From Paenibacillus sp. 481 (lineage in GTDB: Bacteria; Bacillota; Bacilli; Paenibacillales; Paenibacillaceae): 64,000 nucleotides of DNA. The translations under genes were made by a program, and so were the position numbers. The notes under the pieces are model-generated. The model was given only the letters and a program-made list of their open reading frames with translations. It was not told the DNA's origin and did no database searches. This document shows, piece after piece, positions 41,131 to 48,468 of this stretch (the stretch's first letter is position 1; each line of letters begins with the position of its first letter). The stretch covers positions 1,139,001-1,203,000 of the forward strand of contig NZ_CP075175.1 of NCBI RefSeq assembly GCF_021223605.1. The letters run 5' to 3'.

Positions 41131-41475
41131 TTACTTCTCACTGTCTTGACTATCCTCACGCATAAAGCGCCAAAATCGCATAAGCTCCTCGCGCTGCCTT
41201 ATTGGTGACAGCATGACTTGTTCAAAAAACGCTCGCAGTTTCGGGTCGTGTACGATTATCGTTTTTTCAGGAGCTACCGCCTGATCGTTGCCTACTAAAT
41301 AATCGACCGTCACTTCGTACAATTGAGCAATTTCCTTAACCATTTCAATATCAGGCTTACGATTTCCATTCTCATAATTGGAATAAGCAGAACGAGATAC
41401 GCCGATGCGGCTGGCAACTTGATCTTGTTTCCAACCTCGCTTCAATCGCTCTTGTTCCATGCGAATATTTAGCAT
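41131..41475 (-). CDS. XRE-family transcriptional regulator
   Basis: A 114-residue protein with a classical N-terminal helix-turn-helix (LKRGWKQDQVASRIGVSRSAYSNYENGNRKPDIEMVKEIAQLYEVTVDYLVG, residues 11-62). A short helical C-terminal part follows with PIRQREELMRFWRFMRED. It resembles SinR/Xre-type regulators. It stands alone between the zinc-ribbon gene and the glycan cluster. The target is not visible in the window. Confidence 0.93.
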   Translation of the reverse strand: MLNIRMEQERLKRGWKQDQVASRIGVSRSAYSNYENGNRKPDIEMVKEIAQLYEVTVDYLVGNDQAVAPEKTIIVHDPKLRAFFEQVMLSPIRQREELMRFWRFMREDSQDSEK

Positions 41476-41605
41476 GAGACCACCTCATCCTAAGTATATC
41501 GTTTCGTTATGAAACATTAAATCTCACACTTCGAAAAGAATCATTTTATATTTTTTGATACAAATAGTAGATTGGTACGCAAATCGTTACTTGCCTATCA
41601 ACGTA

Positions 41606-41666
41606 AAACGAGCACATTCGTCCTCCCTTTTTGATTGCTAAGGGTTTACGAAGCGCTCGTTCATGT
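41606..41666 (-). terminator. Terminator of the glycan cluster
   Basis: ACGAGCACATTCGT and ACGAAGCGCTCGT form an imperfect stem around a loop of about 26 bases. It lies just past the stop of the GT2 gene at 41701. The downstream T-run (TTTTA) is short. Confidence 0.55.
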
Positions 41667-41700
41667 TTGCCTATTGAGAATGTTGTCATTCCAACCATTA

Positions 41701-42417
41701 CTAGCGGCCTAATCTTGCAATAAAATCGCGCATTAACGGATGATAATGCCTGTTCGTCTCCTTCAATTCTTCATTGATCGCCGGACGATACCTCATCGTC
41801 CCCATAGCGCTATGCCAACGGTAGGCAGTCAACGGCTCGTTGACAAAATGGACTTCAAAGCCCGCCAACATAATTCGATACCAAAAATCAAGATCATGGG
41901 TATAAGGCAGTGCTTCATTAAAATAACCTACATGATAGAACAAATCGCGTCTCATCATGACGGTACAGCCGTTGATCGGGTTGTATTTAAAGAAGCCTTG
42001 ATAAAAATCAACTGCCGAATTGAACAGCAGTGCAGCACGCTGCTGCGTTACTTGTCCGAAGGCATTAATGTAATCGAAATTCGTATGACTAATTAAAGCA
42101 TTCCGCTCCAGCATATGATGGAGTTGATTCGTAATTTTGTGTGGGTAGAACAGATCATCGGAGCTAAGCCATACCACATATTGCCCCGCAGAGTGCTTGA
42201 TACCGTGATTGAGTGCGCTGGCTGTACCGCCATTTGCTTTTCCTAAATAATGAATGCGGTCGCGATAGGGAGCCATTTTGTCGACATGCATCGTTGATCC
42301 GTCGTCCACGACGACGATTTCAATGTTGGGGTAATTTTGCTGGACAGCGCTGGACAGCGCCTGTTCAATAAAGGGGTCGTTATAAAAGGGAATGATTATC
42401 GAAACAAGGGGGAACAT
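41701..42417 (-). CDS. Glycosyltransferase family 2
   Basis: A 238-residue GT-A enzyme. ATG 42417 (MFPLVSIIIPFYNDPFIEQA), right behind GGAGGTGA, is preferred over an upstream ATG. Conserved features are VVVDDGS, GTASALNHGIKHSAGQYVVWLSSDD (the DxD-type metal site) and the later HDLDFWYRIMLAG with ED-like acidic residues. It has no membrane helix. It is the last gene of the minus-strand glycan cluster and follows the SDR by 4 bases. Confidence 0.9.
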   Translation of the reverse strand: MFPLVSIIIPFYNDPFIEQALSSAVQQNYPNIEIVVVDDGSTMHVDKMAPYRDRIHYLGKANGGTASALNHGIKHSAGQYVVWLSSDDLFYPHKITNQLHHMLERNALISHTNFDYINAFGQVTQQRAALLFNSAVDFYQGFFKYNPINGCTVMMRRDLFYHVGYFNEALPYTHDLDFWYRIMLAGFEVHFVNEPLTAYRWHSAMGTMRYRPAINEELKETNRHYHPLMRDFIARLGR

Positions 42418-42421
42418 GGAA

Positions 42422-43375
42422 TCACCTCCATTCATGACGATAGTAGTTCAAAATATCAGAAACGGAGTGCTCAAAGGACCGGAGCGGCTTCCACCCCCAC
42501 GCATGAGGTGTTGCCCGATCTTCCTCTTCCATAGGGGGAGTAATAACGATTTGTTCTTGTTCGTTCCCTATTTCCACCTGTATCGACACTAATGCACTCC
42601 GTATAAATAGTTCCGCGACACTACCCAGTGATCGCTTCACTCTACTTTCTACTACGTACGTATTCCCCCTGATGCCATGTTCAAACACCATTTCATACGC
42701 AGCAACCGCATCACGTACATCCAAAAAATCTCGCAACGCTGAGCGGGATGACAAGTAAAATGGTTTTATCGCACCCCTTGAGCCTGTTGCGTCTGCTATG
42801 TCTGCTCCCGACGCTCTTCGTTCACATTGCACCGTATATCGCCCCAACAATCCACACAACCCGTTCGAAGCACCGGGTCCGACAAGATTGGAAGGTTCAA
42901 CGAGGCAAATGTCCTGCTGAAATAAATTCGACCAGCCAAGTGCAACTACTTCTTGAAGGGATTTACTGAACGCATAAGGGTGCGGTGGTATAAAAGAGGG
43001 ATGTACTGGCGCTTTTAGCTTCGATGTCGCAATCAAGATTCGACATTGGGGAACGACTCGCAACGCATTCAGCAAATGAAGCGTAGCTACGACGTTGATT
43101 TGAAACGCAAGTACGGGATCAGACCAAGAATCGGGTACGGCATTCATTCCGGCGAGGTGTAGGGCGTAGTGAGGCTGAATATGGTTGATGACCCGTTCCA
43201 CATCAGTTGCGCTCAACAAGTCGCACACGACGACTTGCACACCGAGTTGGGATAGCGCCTCGTCTTCACGCCGCGTGAGCGCTACGACTTGTAATCCGGC
43301 TTCCACAAAATGACGGGCAGCGTGCCGCCCCGTGAATCCGGTTGCCCCAGTAATGAGCAGCGTGCCCCCTTTCAT
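42422..43375 (-). CDS. NAD-dependent epimerase/dehydratase (extended SDR)
   Basis: A 317-residue extended SDR with TGATGFTGRHAARHF near the N-terminus, LHLAGMNAVPDSWSDP and the catalytic Tyr in HPYAFSKSLQE (YAFSK). The RDFLDVRDAVAAYEMVFEHG segment is typical of GDP-mannose 4,6-dehydratase and reductase-like enzymes such as GMD/RMD. It overlaps the RmlD-like gene by 4 bases. The exact nucleotide sugar is not determinable. Confidence 0.85.
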   Translation of the reverse strand: MKGGTLLITGATGFTGRHAARHFVEAGLQVVALTRREDEALSQLGVQVVVCDLLSATDVERVINHIQPHYALHLAGMNAVPDSWSDPVLAFQINVVATLHLLNALRVVPQCRILIATSKLKAPVHPSFIPPHPYAFSKSLQEVVALGWSNLFQQDICLVEPSNLVGPGASNGLCGLLGRYTVQCERRASGADIADATGSRGAIKPFYLSSRSALRDFLDVRDAVAAYEMVFEHGIRGNTYVVESRVKRSLGSVAELFIRSALVSIQVEIGNEQEQIVITPPMEEEDRATPHAWGWKPLRSFEHSVSDILNYYRHEWR

Positions 43376-44202
43376 CGCTGGCGCATCCTCTCCGCCAGCT
43401 CAGCCAGCATCGTTCGGTAAGGAGGAACCGGGTAATCAGCGTCACTCCGTGTATTCACGAGTGTACGATCCAGCACAGGTTCATTCGATGGCTCAATCGT
43501 AACATCTTCTTTACGAAAAGCTTGTTGCATGAGCATAAGCAGGTCATGCTTATTGATCGGCTTAGGGTGGGCCAGATGCAGTAACCCACCTACTGGCCGA
43601 TTCACATAATAGTGAATCGCTTTAGCTAACTCCAAAGTGGTAACGCCATTCCACCATACGTGTCGATAGCCTTGAACGACACCTTGTTGTTGCAAAAACC
43701 AGTTAAGCAACCCGATTCCTTGCTTGCGAATTTCCGGACCAATAATAGACGTTCGAATCGTAACGTGTGCCGTTCCGTCACGAAGTTCACCTAATGCTTT
43801 GGTAACAGCATACATGGACGTTCCATCCACTTCATCGGCTTCGATATAGCTACCATGGCTGCCGGAAAACACACAATCGGTGCTAATATGAATGACACGC
43901 GCACCTATTCGATCGGCGATTTGCCGCAAACGATGCGGCAATAGCCCGTTGACTTGATAAGCTTCAATCGGCTTACTCTCTGCCGCTTGATTCAAAATGC
44001 CGACCGCATTAATAATGACATGCGGTCGAACTGCCATTACGAGCCGATCTACTTGCTCGATGTCTGTTACGTCAAGCAGCAAGCCATATTCGTCCTCCGC
44101 ATCACGACTCGTATAGAACAAACTAAATTCTGGCTGCTCCTTAAAGTACTGAACAAGCATATGACCTGCCATCCCGTTTCCACCGATGACAAGCAATTTC
44201 AT
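43372..44202 (-). CDS. RmlD-like nucleotide-sugar reductase
   Basis: A 276-residue SDR of the RmlD substrate-binding family. Visible motifs are VIGGNGMAGHMLVQYF, INAVGILNQAAESKPIEAYQVNGLLP, HISTDCVFSG and YAVTKALGEL (catalytic Y-x3-K). It lacks the C-terminal cupin of CapF/WbjC. Between a CapE-like dehydratase and a WecB-like 2-epimerase, it fits the reductase step of UDP-L-QuiNAc synthesis (WbvR type). It abuts the dehydratase gene with a one-base overlap. Confidence 0.85.
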   Translation of the reverse strand: MKLLVIGGNGMAGHMLVQYFKEQPEFSLFYTSRDAEDEYGLLLDVTDIEQVDRLVMAVRPHVIINAVGILNQAAESKPIEAYQVNGLLPHRLRQIADRIGARVIHISTDCVFSGSHGSYIEADEVDGTSMYAVTKALGELRDGTAHVTIRTSIIGPEIRKQGIGLLNWFLQQQGVVQGYRHVWWNGVTTLELAKAIHYYVNRPVGGLLHLAHPKPINKHDLLMLMQQAFRKEDVTIEPSNEPVLDRTLVNTRSDADYPVPPYRTMLAELAERMRQR

Positions 44203-45185
44203 TACAGGAAGCCTCCCTGCTCCAACATCTCTTTAATCTCATGTTTGTTCATAATTTGATACTCCGAGCTAAAGCTTGAAAATTTAACGGCCGGATACTG
44301 ACTGTACTTCTCTTTTAGCCCTGGCACATCAATCGTCGGTAAAATGACCAAATACTGCTCATCATACACAACTGTCGATAAGCTTTCATAATCACTCATC
44401 AGTATTTCGTGAATTTTTTCCCCAGGGCGAATTCCACTTTCGATAATTTGCACGTCGCTTTTGCCTGACGCCTCAATCAGTACTTCAGCCAGATCGATAA
44501 TCCGGCACGTTGGCATCGTCAGCACGAAAATTTCGCCGCCAAAACTCTCTGTGGAAGCTTTGAACAACAGGCTAATCGCATCTTCCAGCGTTAAGAAGAA
44601 GCGCGTCATCTTTTTGTCCGTAATGCCAATTTGTTGCTTCGATTGAATTTGATTTTTGAACAAATGAACGACGCTACCGTTCGTACCAAGCACATTTCCA
44701 CCACGTACACACACAAACTTCGTTGTCGTACGGAGCAAGTTCGCATACACGATTAATTTTTCCCCAATCGCTTTCGTCATGCCATAAAAATTCGATGGGT
44801 TTGCTGCCTTATCCGTTGAAATGTAAATGACCTTGTTCACTTTGTTCTCAATGGAAGCCTCGATCACGTTTTGGGTGCCGATTACATTCGTTTTTAACGC
44901 TTCATATGGCTGATCCTCACAGACAGGTACGTGCTTCAAGGCAGCCAAATGGAACACATAATCCACGTCTTGGCAAGCTGTCGTCAAAGCCTCTTTGTCT
45001 CGAATATCGCCAATGACGAAGCTAAGCCGCTTATCCTCGAAAGCCCGATTCATCTCTACTTGGCTGGATTCATTGCGCGAGTAGACTATAATTTCTTTCG
45101 GGTGTTGCGGCAGCAATTGTCTGATTAACTCATACCCCCATGAACCAGTGCCGCCCGTCACGAGAATGCGTGAATTTTTAAACAT
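44202..45185 (-). CDS. UDP-GlcNAc 4,6-dehydratase/5-epimerase (CapE/WbjB type)
   Basis: A 327-residue enzyme. ATG 45185 (MFKNSRILVTGGTGSWGYEL), behind GGAGGGA, is the better start. Features are the GGTGSWG nucleotide-binding loop, DIRDKEAL, the LKHVPVCEDQPYEALKTNV block and STDKAANPSNFYGMTKAIGEKL (in this subfamily Met-x-Lys replaces Tyr-x3-Lys). The CapE signature at the C-terminus (RPGEKIHEILMSDYE) is present. It converts UDP-GlcNAc to a 6-deoxy-4-keto-hexose. It overlaps the 2-epimerase gene by 8 bases. Confidence 0.92.
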   Translation of the reverse strand: MFKNSRILVTGGTGSWGYELIRQLLPQHPKEIIVYSRNESSQVEMNRAFEDKRLSFVIGDIRDKEALTTACQDVDYVFHLAALKHVPVCEDQPYEALKTNVIGTQNVIEASIENKVNKVIYISTDKAANPSNFYGMTKAIGEKLIVYANLLRTTTKFVCVRGGNVLGTNGSVVHLFKNQIQSKQQIGITDKKMTRFFLTLEDAISLLFKASTESFGGEIFVLTMPTCRIIDLAEVLIEASGKSDVQIIESGIRPGEKIHEILMSDYESLSTVVYDEQYLVILPTIDVPGLKEKYSQYPAVKFSSFSSEYQIMNKHEIKEMLEQGGFL

Positions 45186-46269
45186 TTGGCTTCCCTCCAA
45201 GCAAATATTTCACCACAATATCCGATACGTTAACATCTAAGTAACCGTCGGGGCATTCCCATGTTGCAGGCAAACTTGTCATTACTTTTACAGCATCCCT
45301 AATATGTTCAGGCTTCAAGCCTGACACGACATTGCTGCCACAGTCGACCGTTTCCGGTCGTTCAGTCGTATTTCGAATCGTGACCGTCGGGATGTGAAAA
45401 ATACAGCATTCCTCCTGCACGGTGCCACTGTCTGTAATCGCGCAGCGTGCGTGCTGTTCCAGCCGCACAAAATCAAAAAAACCGAACGGCTCATAAAATT
45501 CGACGCGTGGATGCATGGAGCGCCTTAACTGCTCACTCATGCGGGATTTCGTTCGAGGATGAAGACTGCAAATCACACGTTCGCCATACGTCTTTGCAAT
45601 ATCGTTCAAGCTGTGCATAATCGAGGTCAAATGCTGCGGATTGTCGACGTTTTCGGCGCGATGTGCAGTCACTAAAAAATATTGCCCTGTCTCTAATTGC
45701 AGTCGTTCAAGAATGGAACTGGCATCAATCTGGGGTTTGTAATGCAAGAGCACTTCGCGTATTGGATTGCCTGTCAGCACGATGCGATTGCTGGGCATCC
45801 CTTCTCGAACTAGATTTTTTTTGCTCTGCTCCGTGTACGGCATATTAATCGTAGAAACCGTATCAATAACACGACGATTTTTTTCTTCGGGCACGGTTAA
45901 ATCGAAACAGCGGTTGCCGGCTTCCATATGAATGACAGGTATGCCAAGTCGCTCGACGACGATGGCGCTAAGGGCACTGTTCGTATCACCTAACAGCAGC
46001 ACTTTATCTGGCCGCTCTTGGAGGCACAGTCGCTCAATTTCACCGAACATGGACGCCATTTGAGTACCTAATGATTGCTGCTTATCTTGCAGCAAATAAT
46101 CAGGAGACCGCAATTCGAGTTCTGTAAAAAAAATATCACTGAGCGTCGGGGTAAAATTTTGTCCGGTGTGTACCAAGATGTGTCGATCTGCATACTGGTC
46201 CAACTTTTTGATGATGAGGCTTAGTCGTATGATTTCAGGACGTGTGCCGAGAATCGTCATGATGCGCAT
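45178..46269 (-). CDS. UDP-N-acetylglucosamine 2-epimerase (WecB/CapG/WbvD type)
   Basis: A 363-residue enzyme with ILGTRPEIIRLSLIIKKLDQ at the start, HTGQNFTPTLSDIFF, LLLGDTNSALSAIVVERLGIPVIHMEAGNRCFD (around 92-124) and the C-terminal DSGTVQEECCIFHIPTVTIRNTTERPETVDCGSN. All are UDP-GlcNAc 2-epimerase motifs. In CapE-linked clusters these enzymes epimerise the 6-deoxy sugar rather than UDP-GlcNAc. It is the first of five consecutive minus-strand glycan genes. Confidence 0.93.
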   Translation of the reverse strand: MRIMTILGTRPEIIRLSLIIKKLDQYADRHILVHTGQNFTPTLSDIFFTELELRSPDYLLQDKQQSLGTQMASMFGEIERLCLQERPDKVLLLGDTNSALSAIVVERLGIPVIHMEAGNRCFDLTVPEEKNRRVIDTVSTINMPYTEQSKKNLVREGMPSNRIVLTGNPIREVLLHYKPQIDASSILERLQLETGQYFLVTAHRAENVDNPQHLTSIMHSLNDIAKTYGERVICSLHPRTKSRMSEQLRRSMHPRVEFYEPFGFFDFVRLEQHARCAITDSGTVQEECCIFHIPTVTIRNTTERPETVDCGSNVVSGLKPEHIRDAVKVMTSLPATWECPDGYLDVNVSDIVVKYLLGGKPNV

Positions 46270-46331
46270 GGGAGGAGTTCACCTCGCTTTACTCCTTATT
46301 TTAGTAAGATTGCATGGTTTATTTAGCGCAA

Positions 46332-48047
46332 TTAGCGCCTAGGTCGTCCAGTACTCGCGCGACGTACGCGAATGTTCCGCTTGCTAGGCTTTATCCGCCT
46401 TTGTACTCGTGATGTTGCACCTGCCTGTTTACGGGCAGCTAATGGTGTTGGAAATTTGCGTGTACGTGAGCCTGCACGTAATCGCAAGCGGCCTGCACGA
46501 TTGCGCAGGACGCGCTTCCGCTTCGACTTGTTCAATCGCTTGCCCCGACGTAGTTTGCCTCGGCGCAGCGAGCTTCGACGTAACAGAGTACCGCGACGCC
46601 TAGCTTGGCTCTTCTTTAAACGGCGGGCCACGCGTGAAGTCCGAATTGCACGTGCTATAGGAAGTAGCGGGAGCGTGCTGACATGACCAAGCGGTTCACC
46701 GATAAGCAATGTGTGAAATACAACGTCAGGTATTCGCCACACGGTGCTAATACCGCGCTCTCGTAGTTGTCCTTCGTGCTGCAGAGGATGATATCGTCCG
46801 TTATCTTCAACGTAGATGACAGATTGCGAATTTTGAATCGCACGATATAATGCGCGATTCGCGTTAACGAAGCTCGTAAGCACCGTTAATAAACGGTGGC
46901 GGAACATATCGATACCGAACGTCTGTCGTACCACCTCCGCATTTCTAGCGCCTACCATTTCAATGCGATTAGGTTGTTGCAGCAATTGATGGACAACGGA
47001 TGTTAACCGAGCAACGTTACCTGTCTCGACGCAGTAAGCTTCGTTGCCTGTCGCGCTGAAAATTTCAAATAAGCCACCCGAAGCGTAAGCAACAGCCGCT
47101 TTTCCGAATATAAGTCCTTCCATTGCTGTTAATCCAAAACCTTCAGGCACTAAACTAGGTACAACAACAACATCCATTGCTGGGTAAATCGCTTGAATAT
47201 GAGGTTCAAAATAGATGAAGTGAAAGCGGTCAGCAAAAGCAGAGGTCGTAATCTGTGATTTGAGAGGTTCAACATAACCAGTGTCCGAGGGGTCACCCAC
47301 GATGAGAAAGCGAGCATTGGGGTCCTTTTCACATAGCTGTAAAGCCATCGGCACAAAGTGATCAAACCCTTTTTTGGCATATAAAGACGAAGAAACAAAA
47401 CCAACTAGACGATGCTCGGGAAGCAAGCCCAACTGCGCACGACGGATATGTCGCTGTTCTGGCCACGTGTGTGGTTCCAGATCCTCTTCAAGCCATGACG
47501 GCGGTAAAATGTAGAGCGGAGGTTGAGCCCCCCCTCCACCACTATGCCTGATAAACAATTGCAGCGTCGTTTCGGATATGCCAATAATCGCGTCACTAAA
47601 TAGACGAATAAGTGAGGCCGCACATGCTCCAAATTCATTATTTTCAATCGTCTCCGTAATTTGCCACAACGTTGGAATGCCCATTGATTTCGCAGCAACA
47701 GCTGGCAGAGCATGCACGCTAGTATTCGTAAACACGACGTCTGGACGAACGAGCTGCAACAACTGCAAGATTTGCTCCCACTCGGAATGGGACCTGAAAT
47801 ATTCCAAGTCAGCATGCAGCGTGGCAGTAGGACATACCATAGGGTAGAACAAACTACACGGCTGGATAATACACGAAATACCGGACTTGTTGGCAAGTAT
47901 CGAGAGCTGTCCCTCTTCTGGAACGACCAGTGTGCAATGATAATGAGCTGACATCTCGCGCGCTACAAACAACAACAGTTTTTCAGCTCCGGTGATGTAG
48001 TTTTTGTTGCATAAATGAGAAAACATAAGCATTTTGGGTTTTATCAT
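46332..48047 (-). CDS. Glycosyltransferase family 4 with extremely basic C-terminal tail
   Basis: A 571-residue protein. The GT4 core is about residues 1-400, with KNYITGAEKLLLFVARE at the acceptor side, HRLVGFVSSSLYAKKGFDHFVPMALQL and VVVPSLVPEGFGLTAMEGLIFGKAAVAY (E-x7-E). A linker of about 70 residues follows. The last 100 residues (472-571) contain about 44 Arg or Lys in runs such as RRSSLRRGKLRRGKR. Such tails are not part of GT4 enzymes. The tail recalls spore coat proteins like CotG and the basic protein at 60875-61225. It may tether the enzyme to a polyanionic surface. Confidence 0.88.
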   Translation of the reverse strand: MIKPKMLMFSHLCNKNYITGAEKLLLFVAREMSAHYHCTLVVPEEGQLSILANKSGISCIIQPCSLFYPMVCPTATLHADLEYFRSHSEWEQILQLLQLVRPDVVFTNTSVHALPAVAAKSMGIPTLWQITETIENNEFGACAASLIRLFSDAIIGISETTLQLFIRHSGGGGAQPPLYILPPSWLEEDLEPHTWPEQRHIRRAQLGLLPEHRLVGFVSSSLYAKKGFDHFVPMALQLCEKDPNARFLIVGDPSDTGYVEPLKSQITTSAFADRFHFIYFEPHIQAIYPAMDVVVVPSLVPEGFGLTAMEGLIFGKAAVAYASGGLFEIFSATGNEAYCVETGNVARLTSVVHQLLQQPNRIEMVGARNAEVVRQTFGIDMFRHRLLTVLTSFVNANRALYRAIQNSQSVIYVEDNGRYHPLQHEGQLRERGISTVWRIPDVVFHTLLIGEPLGHVSTLPLLPIARAIRTSRVARRLKKSQARRRGTLLRRSSLRRGKLRRGKRLNKSKRKRVLRNRAGRLRLRAGSRTRKFPTPLAARKQAGATSRVQRRIKPSKRNIRVRRASTGRPRR

Positions 48048-48468
48048 GTGATGGCCCGTTCTGAAGCTCTATGAACAGGTGTCGTTTCACCTCCCTCGCC
48101 AAGGTATTACAATATATTAGTCCACAGCGGGTATCGGCACGACATTTGAACCTCATACAAGCGTACAATTTGAAAAAAGTGTGCATAAAGGGGAGTCTTC
48201 CGATGAAAACGAAGGTAGGCTGCACATGAAAAGCAGCGTCGTAGAGGTATAGTGATAGTGTGGTGCACGTAAATGGGAACTATGAAAATGACGCACGTGT
48301 TCTCTTATAAACGAAGTTCGGAGGAGGCGTTTCTAGTAACGCTAGTTGCTTTAGTATAGTAGGCCTAGTAGCTCTAGTAGCTCTGGTAGCTCTGGTAGCT
48401 CTAGTAGTTCTAGCAGGTCAGTCCTCCCCACGTCACTTCGTTCATTTCTAATTGGCCTCAAGTTGACC
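48048..48468. other. 421-base intergenic region with 9-bp tandem repeat
   Basis: No gene is supported here. The region separates the GT4 gene and the KdpD-like gene, both on the minus strand. It holds the tandem repeat at about 48350-48416 and no recognisable promoter beyond A/T-rich stretches upstream of the GT4 start. Confidence 0.6.
48350..48416. repeat. 9-bp tandem repeat (TAGTAGCTC / TGGTAGCTC)
   Basis: Six to seven imperfect copies of a 9-base unit run from about 48350 to 48416 (ctagtagctctagtagctct and ctggtagctctggtagct). The tract is outside all genes, downstream of the KdpD-like gene. Confidence 0.85.

Noticed and set aside
46372-46686. Arg-rich plus-strand ORF opposite the GT4 tail, suggesting the tail might be a misread frame
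   Set aside because: The minus frame is continuous with the GT4 core with no frameshift sign; the plus frame starts mid-gene without a ribosome site.
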